Shown here: positions 1 to 9,636 of the stretch, in pieces
Layout: each line of letters starts with the position of its first letter
Numbering within the stretch: position 1 is the stretch's first letter
Source: Falciphora oryzae
Lineage: Eukaryota > Ascomycota > Sordariomycetes > Magnaporthales > Magnaporthaceae
Direction: 5' to 3'
NCBI GenBank assembly: GCA_000733355.1
Contig: JNVV01000071.1
Span: forward strand, 157,074 to 189,954
Length of the DNA stretch: 32,881 bases
Made by a program: the position numbers and the translations under genes
The notes under the pieces: model-generated
Seen by the model: the letters and a program-made list of their open reading frames with translations, nothing else
The model's database searches: none
Told to the model about the DNA's origin: nothing

Positions 1-450
1 AACGAATCTAAACGAGCGCCGGGTGTGGGTCAGGAAGATAATGTATGTCCAAAGTTGGCGTCGGCGACGCATGCGTGCCAGATCGGAGACGGACCTTGTC
101 CTGCCGACGACGCATATAGCCTTTTTTTTTTATCCCTCCATCCCTTGGGCGGAAGAAGTTCGGCTGCACGCGCGCGGAAAGAGCAGACATAGAAGACCCT
201 CCTTGCGCAAACTCGTCAAAGTTACAACGTGGAGGTCGTCGTCCATCATGCCCTCCTGGTATTCGCATGAGGGGGGAGGGGGGACTAACTCGTGCCCATG
301 ACGTGTTTGACGGCGGCGCTAAATAATGTTGACATCTAAGGGGGGAGAGCTTTGGCGGGGGGAGGGTCCGGTTATACCCTGCAGAGGTGTGGTTTCGAGC
401 GCCGTGGGCATGCGTGCGCGTTGCACTGCGCCCGCGTCATTCTGGTGTTC

Positions 451-474
451 TAAGAAGAAGAAGAAGAAGAAAAA
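451..474 (+). repeat. GAA trinucleotide microsatellite
   Basis: About seven consecutive AAG/GAA units followed by an A run. It is a simple repeat in non-coding DNA upstream of the RdRP gene. Confidence 0.8.
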
Positions 475-814
475 TTGCGTCATCTGGAACGGGCCAAAAT
501 GGCATCGATAATCGCCCCTCCAGGCCTGACATGTAAAGCGGTGATTTTCGTAGCTCATTGTGTGGCGTGTCGGGAGGGGGAGGAGGAGGAAGAAATTTTT
601 AAACGAGAGGAAAGAGGTTGGGGGGAAAATGGCAAAGGTGTTCGGATTAATGCCTTGGGGATGTCCATACCGTTGCCAAGGCGAAATCCAAGACGGCGAT
701 AATGTGACGGAACAAAGTCCTCGGGGGGCCGAGAGTCGAGGGGTTTTGGGTTTGGAAGGCCTTGGCCGCCGCTTCGGACCATGGCCAACCTCACTCGGCG
801 GTCTGTCCAACATA

Positions 815-905
815 AAGAGGCAGGGGAGGGCAGGAAGGCAGGAAGGCAGAAAGGCAGGGGAAGGCAGAAAGGTAGGGGAAGGCAGGAGGGCAGGGGAAGG
901 CAGGG
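815..905 (+). repeat. Purine-rich GGCAGG/GGCAGAAA minisatellite
   Basis: Imperfect tandem units of the type GGCAGGGGAA, GGCAGGAA and GGCAGAAA cover about 90 bp, and the plus strand is almost free of pyrimidines apart from the C of each unit. The units vary in length (8-10 bp) and the repeat lies in non-coding sequence. Confidence 0.8.
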
Positions 906-2279
906 TGGTATGGGTGGCTTCAATCTCGCGGCATGAAGAACATGCGTGTGGTAGGCTCCCGTTGCCCTGTCGCGTTGATGGTGTTTGGCAGTGTTGATGG
1001 TGCCGGGGGAGGGGGGTTTGCAGAAGCAATGGTGGGCTCGGCTGGCCGGCTCCACGATGCGGCTCTTGTTGGCACGCCGTTTGTTGTCCTCATATATACC
1101 GCAGCTAGCTATTGGCACGGTGTTGTTGGACGGGAAAAAAAAGGAACCTGCGCGCCCCATGTTCTCACAGAGGGAGGGGGAGGGGTGGGAGAGCGGAAGG
1201 GTGGGACGGGGCAGGCTGTGATTTCACCCTACGTCCTGTTTGACATGGCATCGGTCGATAAACCTGTGCCCATCTCGCTCGCTAACCTTTGCGCATTCAC
1301 ACACAAGCCCGCTCCCCCTCACCCTATCCAAAAGCACCTCGGGAGCGTGAAAAAAAAGGGTTGGTTATACGGTTCAGGTATGCTTGTGTGTACAGGACCT
1401 TCCGGGCTAAACGATAAGGGCTTTTTGGAAAGTCGATGCGGGCTCGACGAGGGATAGAGTGTCCGAGTCCAGCCATGGCCATGTATGGCTGCTGCTTCCT
1501 CCAAAATTTCCCAAAGCAGAGCGCCACGCAAATCTCGTTTGCAAGGGCGCAACCTTCCCCGACTGCCCGAAGGCAACGATGTCGTCTCGTTTCGCACATC
1601 AAAAGGCGCTGCTAGGCCCTGATCATGTAGTGTGGTGCGGCCAATTAGCGAATTGCCGTGAGCTGCGCATGTGTAAGCACCCATTATTCGTCTACTTGGT
1701 ACTAGTAATCGAATTTTGCCAGCCAATTATTCCCGAATCGAGGTGCCACCCCGCCTTTGCTTGATTTTCCCCCGCGAGGCACGCGTTTTACTCTGTATGG
1801 CCAGGATGGAGGAGCCCGGCCAGGCTGGGGCTGGGCTGCCAGGTTTTGCGGAAGGCAGCTGCTGGGAAGCCTTCTCCTCTCCTCTCCGCTCTTGCTAGGG
1901 GAGCTCTCACCATTGCTTAACTTTGGATGCCATCGGGAACAAGGAAACGGGGAACAAAGAAACGGCCGCCTCTTCATCCGGGGCGGGACCTGGCAACCGC
2001 TTACACCATTAGCTTGACGGTTACCGAGCTCTCCACCGCACACGCATAAACCCAAACCACGCATTGCTTCGCGTTGCCTCCCCCTCACCGAGCCGGCGTC
2101 TTGCAATTCGACGACCTGGCACGTTGGCGGTGGTGCGCGAGTCTTGCTGACATGACCGCTCGGGAGTGGCAAGCCTTAGGTACCGCCCTCGGCTCTTTGC
2201 TTTATGTCCCTCTACCTGCATACCCGCTGTCGTCATAGCACAAAGCGTGCGCCCTTCGGCCGAGCCGGGCCCAGTTGCT

Positions 2280-5200
2280 ATGGCCGCACGGTCCCTCGTC
2301 CAAACGCGAGAGCACATGCAGCCGCCTTCCACACCGACCGAGAACCACAGCATCGATGTAGTACGAGCCACGATAAAAGACGTTTTTCAGGCGCTTAACG
2401 CCGAGGTCGGCCTCGAGCTCGCCGCCCCAGACCCAACCGCGAGTTCCTCCCGTCGGCGACGGTGGGCGGACCAGAACGGCTACCACTCTCGCTGCGATCG
2501 CATATGGACCGAATTCCAGTACCAGTTCCACCAAGGCGATATCGGCGCCGTCCTGCGCGATTTCCATATCCAGGCCGAGCAAACCTTCTCCGGCTGGGTG
2601 CGCAAGCCTCGGGCCGACCCCAAAACCCTCCCAGCGTCGGCCAAGCCATACCGCGCCAGAGATGATGCCGAAGTCGCGGCGCTGCAGGAACTCCTCCGAG
2701 ATGTGCTGGTGGAACGGCGGAAATCGATGCCGAGGCTGTTCAAGAAAGCCCATAGTGGCGGCGCTGTCCTCGAGAAGAACGGAGGCGCGAACCCCAATCC
2801 GACCGCTTTCGCCGAGTTTGCTGCCCCAGCTCGTCCCCGGGTTGAGCGATCGTCATATAAGGGGGTGACCGAGGAGAGCTACGAAGAGCCCAAAAATACA
2901 GGGAAAGCCGGCGGGGCCGTGGCGAAGGTCTCGCTGGAAAGGGCCAGCAGTGATCTAAATGACCTTATGGTCCGATCGAGCTTCGTGCCCGAGTCGACCT
3001 CGTTCGCCGGACCTTCTCGTGCCCGCGCGTCGGCCGCGCAGCCACAGTACCAGCCTCCGCCCGCTGCCGCTAGGAAACCGTCTCCGCCTAAAAGGGAGAC
3101 CTCCAGTTTCCTCGATTACGACGCATCGGCCAATACTAGCAGCGTGTCCCTCGCCTCTGCCTACACTAGCGTCTCGGCGGGCGATGTCCCCATAAACACG
3201 CGGACGACGGTGGAGGCTTCGAGCCAGGAGCTGGAGAGGGTGCTCCCGAGCTCGTCCCAGCGGCTCCGGGCACCTCCTCCACCAGCGATAGAGCCTCCTG
3301 CGTCAAGCTTCCAGTTTTCGGGCGCAGAGCCGACCTCGGACGAGCTCGAAGCGCTATGGGGCGCCAAGAATGAAGCCACAGCAAAGCCACCCACCACCCC
3401 CTCTGAAAGAATAGACCCCCAGGATACGTCGTCGTTAAGCCCCAGCCCAGAGCCCAGCCCGACCTACTCCCCATGGTCTGGGCCAATGGTGGATCTTTTG
3501 GCTAAGCAGTCGCATGTGGTCCCGGAAACGGCGGCAGAGCCGGCGCCGGGGCCAGCGCCGGAGCCAGTGCCGGAACCGGTGCGGGAGGCGCCGCGTAAGC
3601 GCGAGACGTTGCAGGATCGCTTGGATTTGGTTTGGCGTACGTGTCTTTTACAGTTTCGTACCAATTCCCTGTTGCTTATGTCCCTCATCTAATTCTGAGC
3701 AGCCAAATTCCCCGACTGGCTTAGGGAGGCGCCTCTCGCAGTCGCCTGGGAGGTCTGTCGCGTTGCTCTTCACTGCGGAGTTGATCTGAGCCAGATCAAG
3801 GGCGTGACTTACGACTCGAGCTGGGTCGAGCAAACGAAGCTCTGGTCCGTGCTGCACCAGCTTCACGAGTTCAAAGACCGCCCCTTTCCGGAGCAGTCGC
3901 CCCCGCTCGTCTGGGCTGCGGCCCTGGACTCCTTCAAAAGCCGAGGGCAGAACGTCGTCCTCATCGCCAGAATGAACTTCAGAACGGCTTCTACCGGACC
4001 GCTCTTCGTCCTGAAGATGCTACCGCTAAAGTTCGACCAACCGTGCCGTCTAAGTAGACGTTTTGGGTCGGATCGCTTTCTTGAAATTCTGTACCCCTCG
4101 CCCAACTTGGGCAACGCCCCCACCGCGCTGAAAGGTGAAGCCGGTGAAAACGCTCGCGAAACTACCAATCGGTGGCTCGCGCGAGGCCAGCACTGGCTCG
4201 TCGGCAGGCAATGGGTGCCTTTCTACACCAAAGACGACGGGTACGAACAGCCTACAATAGACATGAGGCTTGGTCCGGAGCCGCCCAAGGTGTACAAGGA
4301 CAAAACGTACTTTTTCGCGGTGGACGGTCACAACTTCCAGACCCCACCTCCCAGGCACGTCTTGCCTCCCAAGGACCAAGAAATCACCCGGAGGACCAGA
4401 CTGTCCGTTCATAAAATGCTCGACTGGCTGCTGCAGCTCGGGGAGAATATGGATAAGCAATACCTGAAGCTGTTCTCCCGCATTGCGCTCGGTACGTCTA
4501 CCTGTTTCTCTGGGGCTTTCTCGGTAGAGATGGAGCCTGCTGCTGACATTTTAAGCCAGGCCTGAGTAAGACCGATCCTACGGTAACCTTTGAGAAGCAC
4601 CAAATACGCCGCGAGGAAGAAGATCTCCTTTCCCCTCCCCCTAACGAGGACACCATCAACGACGGCGTGGGTCTCCTTTCCCCTCCCTCCGAAGAGCCCA
4701 ATGTCATGAACGACGGCGTGGGTCGGATGTCTCGTTCTGTCGCTCGGAAGGTCCAAAAAATCCTAGGCCTCACCAGCGTCCCATGCGCCATTCAGGGACG
4801 TCTTGGAAGTGCCAAAGGGATGTGGATCATCGACGTCAAAGATGTCAGTGGCGAAGACTGGATCGAGACGTACCCTTCACAACGGAAGTGGGAATGCGAT
4901 CTTAGCGACCCCGATCACCGTACGCTAGAGGTGCTGGGGCATGCGTCTGAGCTGCATTCTGCCCGACTCAATTTCCAATTCCTGGCAGTGCTGGAAGACA
5001 GGAGTCGAGATAAGGTTGCTATGCGCGCGGCTGTGGGAGATTTGCTAAAGGTCAACCTCAAAGCCGAGCTTGAGGGTATGAAGGTGGCTTTAAACCACCC
5101 GATCCAATTTCGACAGTGGGTGCACGAAAACTCGACCAACCGTGACACACGCATCAGGTATGGCGAAGTTCCGTTCCTTGGCGGCATGCCGGACGGGGAC

Positions 5201-6877
5201 GAGGAGATGATGAACTTGATGCTGGACCATGGCTTCGACCCAAAGGAACAGAAATACCTGCAGGACCTGGCCTGGAAACTTCAAAAGCAAAAGTGCGAAA
5301 CCTTGAAGGAGAAGCTTAATATTAGCGTCGGGAGATCCGTTTACGTGTACATGGTGGTGGACTTTTGGGATCTCCTGGAAGAGGACGAGGTGCACATCTG
5401 CTTTTCGAACAAGTTCCAGGCCGACGACGATTCCGCGGATACGCTGCTCGATGGCATCGACCTGCTCGTTGCGCGGTCGCCGGCCCATTACGTTAGTGAT
5501 ATCCAAAAGGTGAAGGCGGTTTTTAAACCTGCCCTAAAGGACCTGAAAGATGTTATCGTTTTCCCGCGCAAAGGCAATGTCGCACTCGCCGATAAGCTTT
5601 CTGGAGGCGATTACGACGGAGATAAGGCCTGGGTGTGCTGGGACCCGGCCATCGTGACAAACTTCGTCAACGCCCCCGTCCCTGACCGGCCCAACCTTTT
5701 CGACATGGGCCATCTCAACAAGATTACGGAAACGATGGGGGATTTGATTATGACTAAAGGGTTCGAGGATGCCACGTCGGCGATGATCGAGCGCAGCTTC
5801 CTATTCCACATGCGACAAAACTACGTCGGCAAATGCACAGATTTCAAAGAGAGGCTGTGCTACAGAAGACGCAACGTCAACGACAAGGTTGCCGTCCTTC
5901 TCAGCACGCTCCTCAGCAACCTGGTCGACCAGTCCAAACGGGGGATCGAATTCCCGGCGTCCAAATGGCGCCGCCTGAAGGCCGACCTCTGCGGGGGCAA
6001 AGACCCGGGCCTACCCCTGTACAAGGGCAACTGGGCCGGCAGGGGCGAGCTAGATCATATCATCGACTACCTCAAATTCGCGGTCGCGAAGCCGCTGATC
6101 GACGATGAGTTGGGGGCGTTCGAAAAGGCCATGAAGAGCAGCAAAAAAGGGCGGAGACTAAAGGACCCTGTTGCCTCACCGACGAAGAACGCATGCGCGG
6201 AGATGATCGACGAGGCGAGCTCGGCGAACTACTTTGACAAGCACCTGACGGCATACTACGATTGGTTCGACAGCTTCGGGTCACCGCCGGTCAAAAAGCT
6301 GCTGGAGAGCCTCAAGCGAGACATTTTGAGAACTGAAGAGCAGTGGAAGATGAGGATGATGCCGCTGCGCGAAAACGGCGGTGAAGGGGTCAACAGCAGC
6401 GGAGGCGACTCGGACTTCTGCCGCAAGGTGCGCGAGGTTTATGACCTTTGGTGCGAGATCCTGCCCAACAAGGAGGCGCACGAATCGCTTGCCGATTCTG
6501 GGCTGGTCGGCATGCTGGAGCAGTCGTCGCTCCTGCACCCGGAGGACAGCCTGTGGGCGCTTCTGCGGGCGTCGACGGCGTTCAAGCTGCTCTACTGGAG
6601 AAGACGCGACTTCGTCTGGCGCATGGCGGGGAGGCAGCTTATGCGGATCAAGTCGCAGAAGGTGGCCGCCGAGCGGGGCGGGACGCCGGCGACGTCCGTC
6701 GTGCCGGGCATGTACGCTGCGCTCCGGCCCGACGGGAAAATCATCAAGCGGCTCGTCGCGAAGGAGGAGGGCAGCGGGTCGCAGTACACGGGCGCCGACG
6801 AGGGCGACAGCGGGGGTGGTAGTGATGGGTCGGACTATGGAGATGATGATAAATGGGCTGATCATGTTTCGTTTTGA
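2280..6877 (+). CDS. RNA-dependent RNA polymerase of the eukaryotic RNA-silencing family (QDE-1/RRP-like)
   Basis: The family makes double-stranded RNA from single-stranded templates for quelling or meiotic silencing. Exons are 2280-3636, 3703-4491 and 4560-6877; the joined frame is open for about 1487 codons, close to the 1400-1650 residues usual for fungal RdRPs. The catalytic loop DYDGD lies at residues 1066-1070 inside LSGGDYDGD followed by CWD; the three Asp are the metal-binding residues of the family. QGRLGSAKGMWIID before it, and WPKFPDWLREAPLAVAWEV across the first splice junction, are also family-like. The N-terminal third contains a Pro/Ser/Glu-rich linker (about residues 280-440). 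The start is ATG 2280; the frame upstream lacks another ATG. Exon 3 carries a local duplication just before the conserved MNDG segment. I cannot tell QDE-1, RRP-3 and SAD-1 types apart by eye. No frame damage is seen, so the gene looks functional. Confidence 0.9.
3637..3702 (+). other. RdRP intron 1
   Basis: Donor GTACGT, acceptor CAG, with CTAAT shortly before the acceptor as branch point; 66 bp. Removing it joins codon TGG-C to CC and restores a conserved RdRP stretch (VWPKFPDWL). Reading through instead meets a stop at 3690-3692. Confidence 0.85.
4492..4559 (+). other. RdRP intron 2
   Basis: Donor GTACGT, branch candidate CTGAC, acceptor CAG; 68 bp. Splicing changes the genomic frame and joins RIALG to LSKTDPTVTF. 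Without splicing the upstream frame stops at 4563-4565. Confidence 0.85.
4624..4723 (+). repeat. 48-bp tandem duplication inside RdRP exon 3
   Basis: Two adjacent copies start with the same 16 bases (TCTCCTTTCCCCTCCC at 4624 and 4672) and end with AACGACGGCGTGGGT. They encode LLSPPPNEDTINDGVG (16 residues) and LLSPPSEEPNVMNDGVG (17 residues). The second copy continues into the conserved RMSRSVA stretch. The frame is kept, so the protein gains about 16 residues. Confidence 0.85.
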
Positions 6878-7354
6878 GGGGGCGGGTGAGTTTTGTTGTC
6901 TGCTGGTGCTGGCCTGCGGTTCTGCGGTTTTTCCGTTTAATACCGTTTTGTTTCTCGAGTTTTTCTCTTTTTCTTTTTATTTCTTTTTTCTTCATTCGTT
7001 CTTGTCCTCAACAACCTTGATTGGACTATTTTTTTTTTTTTTTATCTCGCCCTGGTTTTGTTTTCCTATGCTTCTGCGCGTACTAATTCTGTCCTTACCG
7101 GCATTTCCTTTTGTTCTCTGGAGGTGAAGAAGGGTCGGACATGGCGCGAGCTGGCCAAGCCAGTCCGGCGCTGTGGTGACATCGAGGGAAGATTGGAATC
7201 TGTCTGATCAGGACCCCGTTGGACTTAAGCATATCAATACCTCCTTGGCGGAGGATTGTGGCGTTTGGTCGTGCCGCTTTTGGTCGCATCCAGGACATCT
7301 CTTGCCGGGACCGAACCAGGGAGGTGGTGGGGGGAGTTGAAGGAGAATACAGCA
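6878..7354. other. 3' flank of the RdRP gene
   Basis: T-rich and pyrimidine-rich sequence, with a 15-base T run at about 7029-7043, follows the RdRP stop and probably holds its 3' untranslated region. No further gene is recognisable up to the LTR remnant. Confidence 0.5.
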
Positions 7355-7465
7355 TGTCAAAGCAATTTAAGGCAGTACAATCAAAGGAGCAGAAAGATGA
7401 TATTCAGAGTAAGTAGATTGGGCCTGCAGGGCCAGGCGCGGCAGGAGTTGAGATATCTGTTGCAC
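7355..7465 (-). mobile_element. Decayed partial LTR of the Gypsy1 family
   Basis: Read on the plus strand, this stretch matches the reverse complement of the Gypsy1 LTR. It starts with the same LTR end TGTCAAAGCA, contains the identical 20-mer GGAGCAGAAAGATGATATTC, and continues through GGGCCTGCAGGGCCAGG-like and GAGATATCTGT-like blocks before similarity fades near 7465. The far LTR end (CCGTGACA) is not found, and many positions differ. It is an old remnant, probably of a solo LTR, about 9 kb from the intact element. Confidence 0.75.
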
Positions 7466-7639
7466 GCGGTGCAGGTTTTAATTAGTTAGATGCACGGACG
7501 TGTTGGGTAAGACGCGGTGCAGGCAAAATTTGCGGGAAATCTGTCCAGGCGGACATAAGGCATCATTAAACAAACAAAACAATCAATCAATCTAATTAGA
7601 TGAATTTACTATCGTCACGCTAGTTACTTGATAGTATAA

Positions 7640-7712
7640 AGAGAAAAAAAAAATTGAAACATACAACACCGAGGATTCCCCAGTGATCACCCACCTGAGT
7701 ACTAGTTCGGCC
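7640..7712 (-). pseudogene. 3' fragment of a 5S rRNA gene with an RNA polymerase III-type T-run
   Basis: The minus strand reads AGTACTCAGGTGGGTGATCA (within 7682-7702), then CTGGGGAATCC, then ends TGTTGTATGTTT at 7658. This is the layout of the last 50-60 nt of fungal 5S rRNA, including the region equivalent to its 3' internal control element. A run of nine or more T on the minus strand (7640-7653) follows, as expected for polymerase III termination. The upstream 60 nt do not resemble the 5' half of 5S rRNA, so the gene is truncated. GATCAC where GACCAC is usual is a C-to-T change. Confidence 0.75.
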
Positions 7713-7779
7713 CTCATATGTTTTGGTATTCGGGGCAATTTTGAGAAATTGGGATCTAGAGCGTCCGGAGACGGAGGTT

Positions 7780-8290
7780 TTAGCCTCCAAAAACCGGTGC
7801 AAGAACCCCCGCCACATTGATGGCCAGCGCGGCCACGGCAGCGACGCTGGCGGCATTACCCAACAGCTTGCTCATGCCGGTGGCGGCTTTCCTGACGTCA
7901 CCCCTCCCGCGACCCCCCGATATGCCCACCGCCGCGGCCGTCTGCCAGCATCCGCTGCGGCCCCGCCTGGTGATTACCCGATGGCCGGCCCATGTGCGTG
8001 GTACGTGATAGAGTCCGCCATGTCCCTGCCTACCCGCCTGATCCCGATCGCGACCGCGACCCCTGCCGAAAGCGACGGACCGCGCCAGGTCATCGCTGGC
8101 GCTTTGAACGCCGGCCGTCACGAGGTCTGCGGCCTGGTAGGTTCGGTCTGTGTGGAACCTGATGGATCAGTCGATCACGGTCGCCGCCCAGAGGAGGGCG
8201 GCTGTGCTCAACAGCCAGGCCGCAGGCAGGTCCGGCATCCCGGCGACGTTATTTAGCCACGTGGCCCAGGGCCCCAGCAACTCATTTGCG
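7780..8290 (-). pseudogene. Possible decayed gene with hydrophobic segments, unrecognised
   Basis: I do not recognise this. On the minus strand one frame reads LLGPWATWLNNVAGMPDLPA, then a hydrophobic stretch rich in Leu, Ala and Trp, then a TGA at about 8172. The same frame continues for 113 codons and ends in a second hydrophobic stretch, SVAAVAALAINVAGVLAPVF, before a stop at 7780. The frame is GC-rich and gives Arg/Gly-rich middle sequence, so it could be chance coding. An overlapping plus-strand frame of 177 codons (7723-8256) has no better claim. Confidence 0.25.
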
Positions 8291-9044
8291 GGCAGCTACG
8301 GAGCGACATTCTCCTCAAACTGTTAGCGTCAAGGCAACCCCAAAAAATTCGCCCTCGCAAAAAGACGCATCAAGGGTCGGTTGTGGCTCACAGAGATGTC
8401 AAGCAGGGGACAGAGATAAATCGGCAGGATGCAGACGAAATCCCGTAGATCCTCCAACTTCTGCCAGTCGTCGATCATCCAACGAAACCGCAAAAGGATG
8501 GAAGGTGCAAACAAGGGCGAGGCCGACCCTAAGCCAGGAGACGGGCCGCAGCCACGAGCCGAGATCGGCGACGAGGAGACAGCAGAAAAGCGTCCCGCCG
8601 AAAATCGATAGCTGGGAGGCGGGGAAGCGGCGTTGCATGGAACCGGAGGATGATGTAGGCCAACGCTGCAGGTAAGGGGGAGCGCGTTTACGCCAAAGGC
8701 TATCCTCGTGGTACAACAGTATACCCAGTTGACATTAAAACTTTTCTAACGATTAGCCGGAACGTAATTAGCCAGAAGCCGCCGGCTCCCAACGCAAACG
8801 ACTTTGAGCGTTAGGCGTTTAAAGGCCGGCCAAGGTGGATAAATTTCGCTACCGTCCTTTGGGTAAAGGTTGCCATTCACCCGCGTCCCAATTTCGAAAT
8901 ATCTCCGTCCGCCTAGTTGAAGTTTCCCTCTTACTCCTTTGGTCCTCCTGGTCGCTGGTATATAACGCCGCATGGATCCTATGGCCTGCGAGTAACGGTG
9001 ATTCAGGCCTTCAAACCGCGCCCCCTTTGCCCTCTACCGTCAAC
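8291..9044. other. Intergenic, includes the promoter of the secreted-protein gene
   Basis: No supported gene is seen. Open frames at 8286-8716 on both strands are overlapping shadows without domains. A TATATAA box lies at 8959-8965, about 85 bp before the start codon of the next gene. Confidence 0.5.
8959..8965 (+). promoter_or_regulatory. TATA box candidate for the secreted SnoaL-like gene
   Basis: TATATAA stands about 80 bp upstream of ATG 9045, a suitable distance for a fungal gene with a short 5' leader. Confidence 0.5.
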
Positions 9045-9636
9045 ATGCGGCTCCTCATCGTCACCACCGCCGCCATTTTGGCACCGGCCGTCGGCCTCGC
9101 TGCCCCGGCTCAGGAGGGGTACCTTATTGCCAGGGAGAACCTCTGCTCGCTGAAGTCGCCCCCGGCGCTTTGCCAGCCCAATCCCGCGATTACGGTGGAG
9201 GAGACGGCCAAGCGCGCGTACCAGTTCTACCGCGCATTCGTGGTTGATGGAGATCCGAGGCTGATGTTTTCGCTTATCGACAACGTCTATAAGGTGAGGT
9301 TCAATGCTCGTCCAAGGAGGCGAATTGCTGAAACCGCCGCAGCAACACAATGCTGGGTACCGGGATGGGCCTCAAAACATCTGGCCGTTGTTCTGCGCCG
9401 GCCGCAAGATCGGACGCGAGTCCAGCACGTCGTGGTGCTTCGACGCCAGCACCAACATGTCGTACGCTTCCTACGGCAACGTCGACCGATGGAGGTGGGT
9501 CGATGGCTGCGTCCACGAGCACGTAAGTATATCGGTCCTCCAACGCAACGGCGGGATACCGAACCTTACCTTTTCGCAGTGGGACTCGAACGAGAGAATG
9601 CCGGCCAAGGACAAGTGCTACAAGCTTCCCGCTTAA
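9045..9636 (+). CDS. Small secreted SnoaL/NTF2-like protein
   Basis: Three exons (9045-9293, 9343-9522, 9580-9636) join to a 161-residue protein. It begins MRLLIVTTAAILAPAVGLA, a clear signal peptide with likely cleavage before APAQEG, so the product should be secreted. The mature part has four-residue hallmarks of fungal SnoaL-like proteins: a helix around AYQFYRAFVVDGDP, then VYKQHNAGYRDGPQN, where QHN-x-x-x-x-DG is typical of the cone-shaped SnoaL/NTF2 fold. Cysteines are frequent for the size (SLKSPPALC, FCAG, SWCFD, DGCVH, DKCYK), fitting an extracellular disulphide-bonded protein. Both introns are in phase 0. The reaction or ligand cannot be inferred. The start is the first ATG after the TATA box and gives the signal peptide directly. 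Confidence 0.75.
9294..9342 (+). other. Intron 1 of the secreted-protein gene
   Basis: GTGAGG donor, GCTGAA branch candidate, GCCGCAG acceptor; 49 bp. It joins VYK to QHNAGYRDG. Confidence 0.75.
9523..9579 (+). other. Intron 2 of the secreted-protein gene
   Basis: GTAAGT donor, pyrimidine-rich end and TTTTCGCAG acceptor; 57 bp. It joins DGCVHEH to WDSNERMP and keeps the frame to the TAA at 9634. Confidence 0.75.

Larger units (their letters stand above)
1..2279. other. Gene-poor upstream region of the RdRP gene
   Basis: I see no credible gene here. The open frames present are low in complexity, overlap on both strands and lack recognisable domains. The stretch has marked purine/pyrimidine strand asymmetry (G-rich and GA-rich on the plus strand around 320-910 and 1180-1220) and several short homopolymer runs. 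Part of the right end must hold the promoter and 5' leader of the RdRP gene that starts at 2280, but no single TATA or initiator element stands out. Confidence 0.6.

Noticed and set aside
319..1160. Minus-strand frames of 201 and 236 codons
   Set aside because: They translate the purine repeat into PSPAFLPS-type repeats and overlap in two frames, with no conserved features.
2202..2797. Minus-strand frames of 84-183 codons within RdRP exon 1
   Set aside because: They are shadows of the plus-strand RdRP coding sequence, which has family similarity and consistent introns.
3637..3653. Shorter RdRP intron ending at TTTTACAG (about 3652)
   Set aside because: It would leave a 17-bp intron and non-conserved sequence before a stop; the CAG at 3700-3702 restores the conserved WPKFPDWL stretch.
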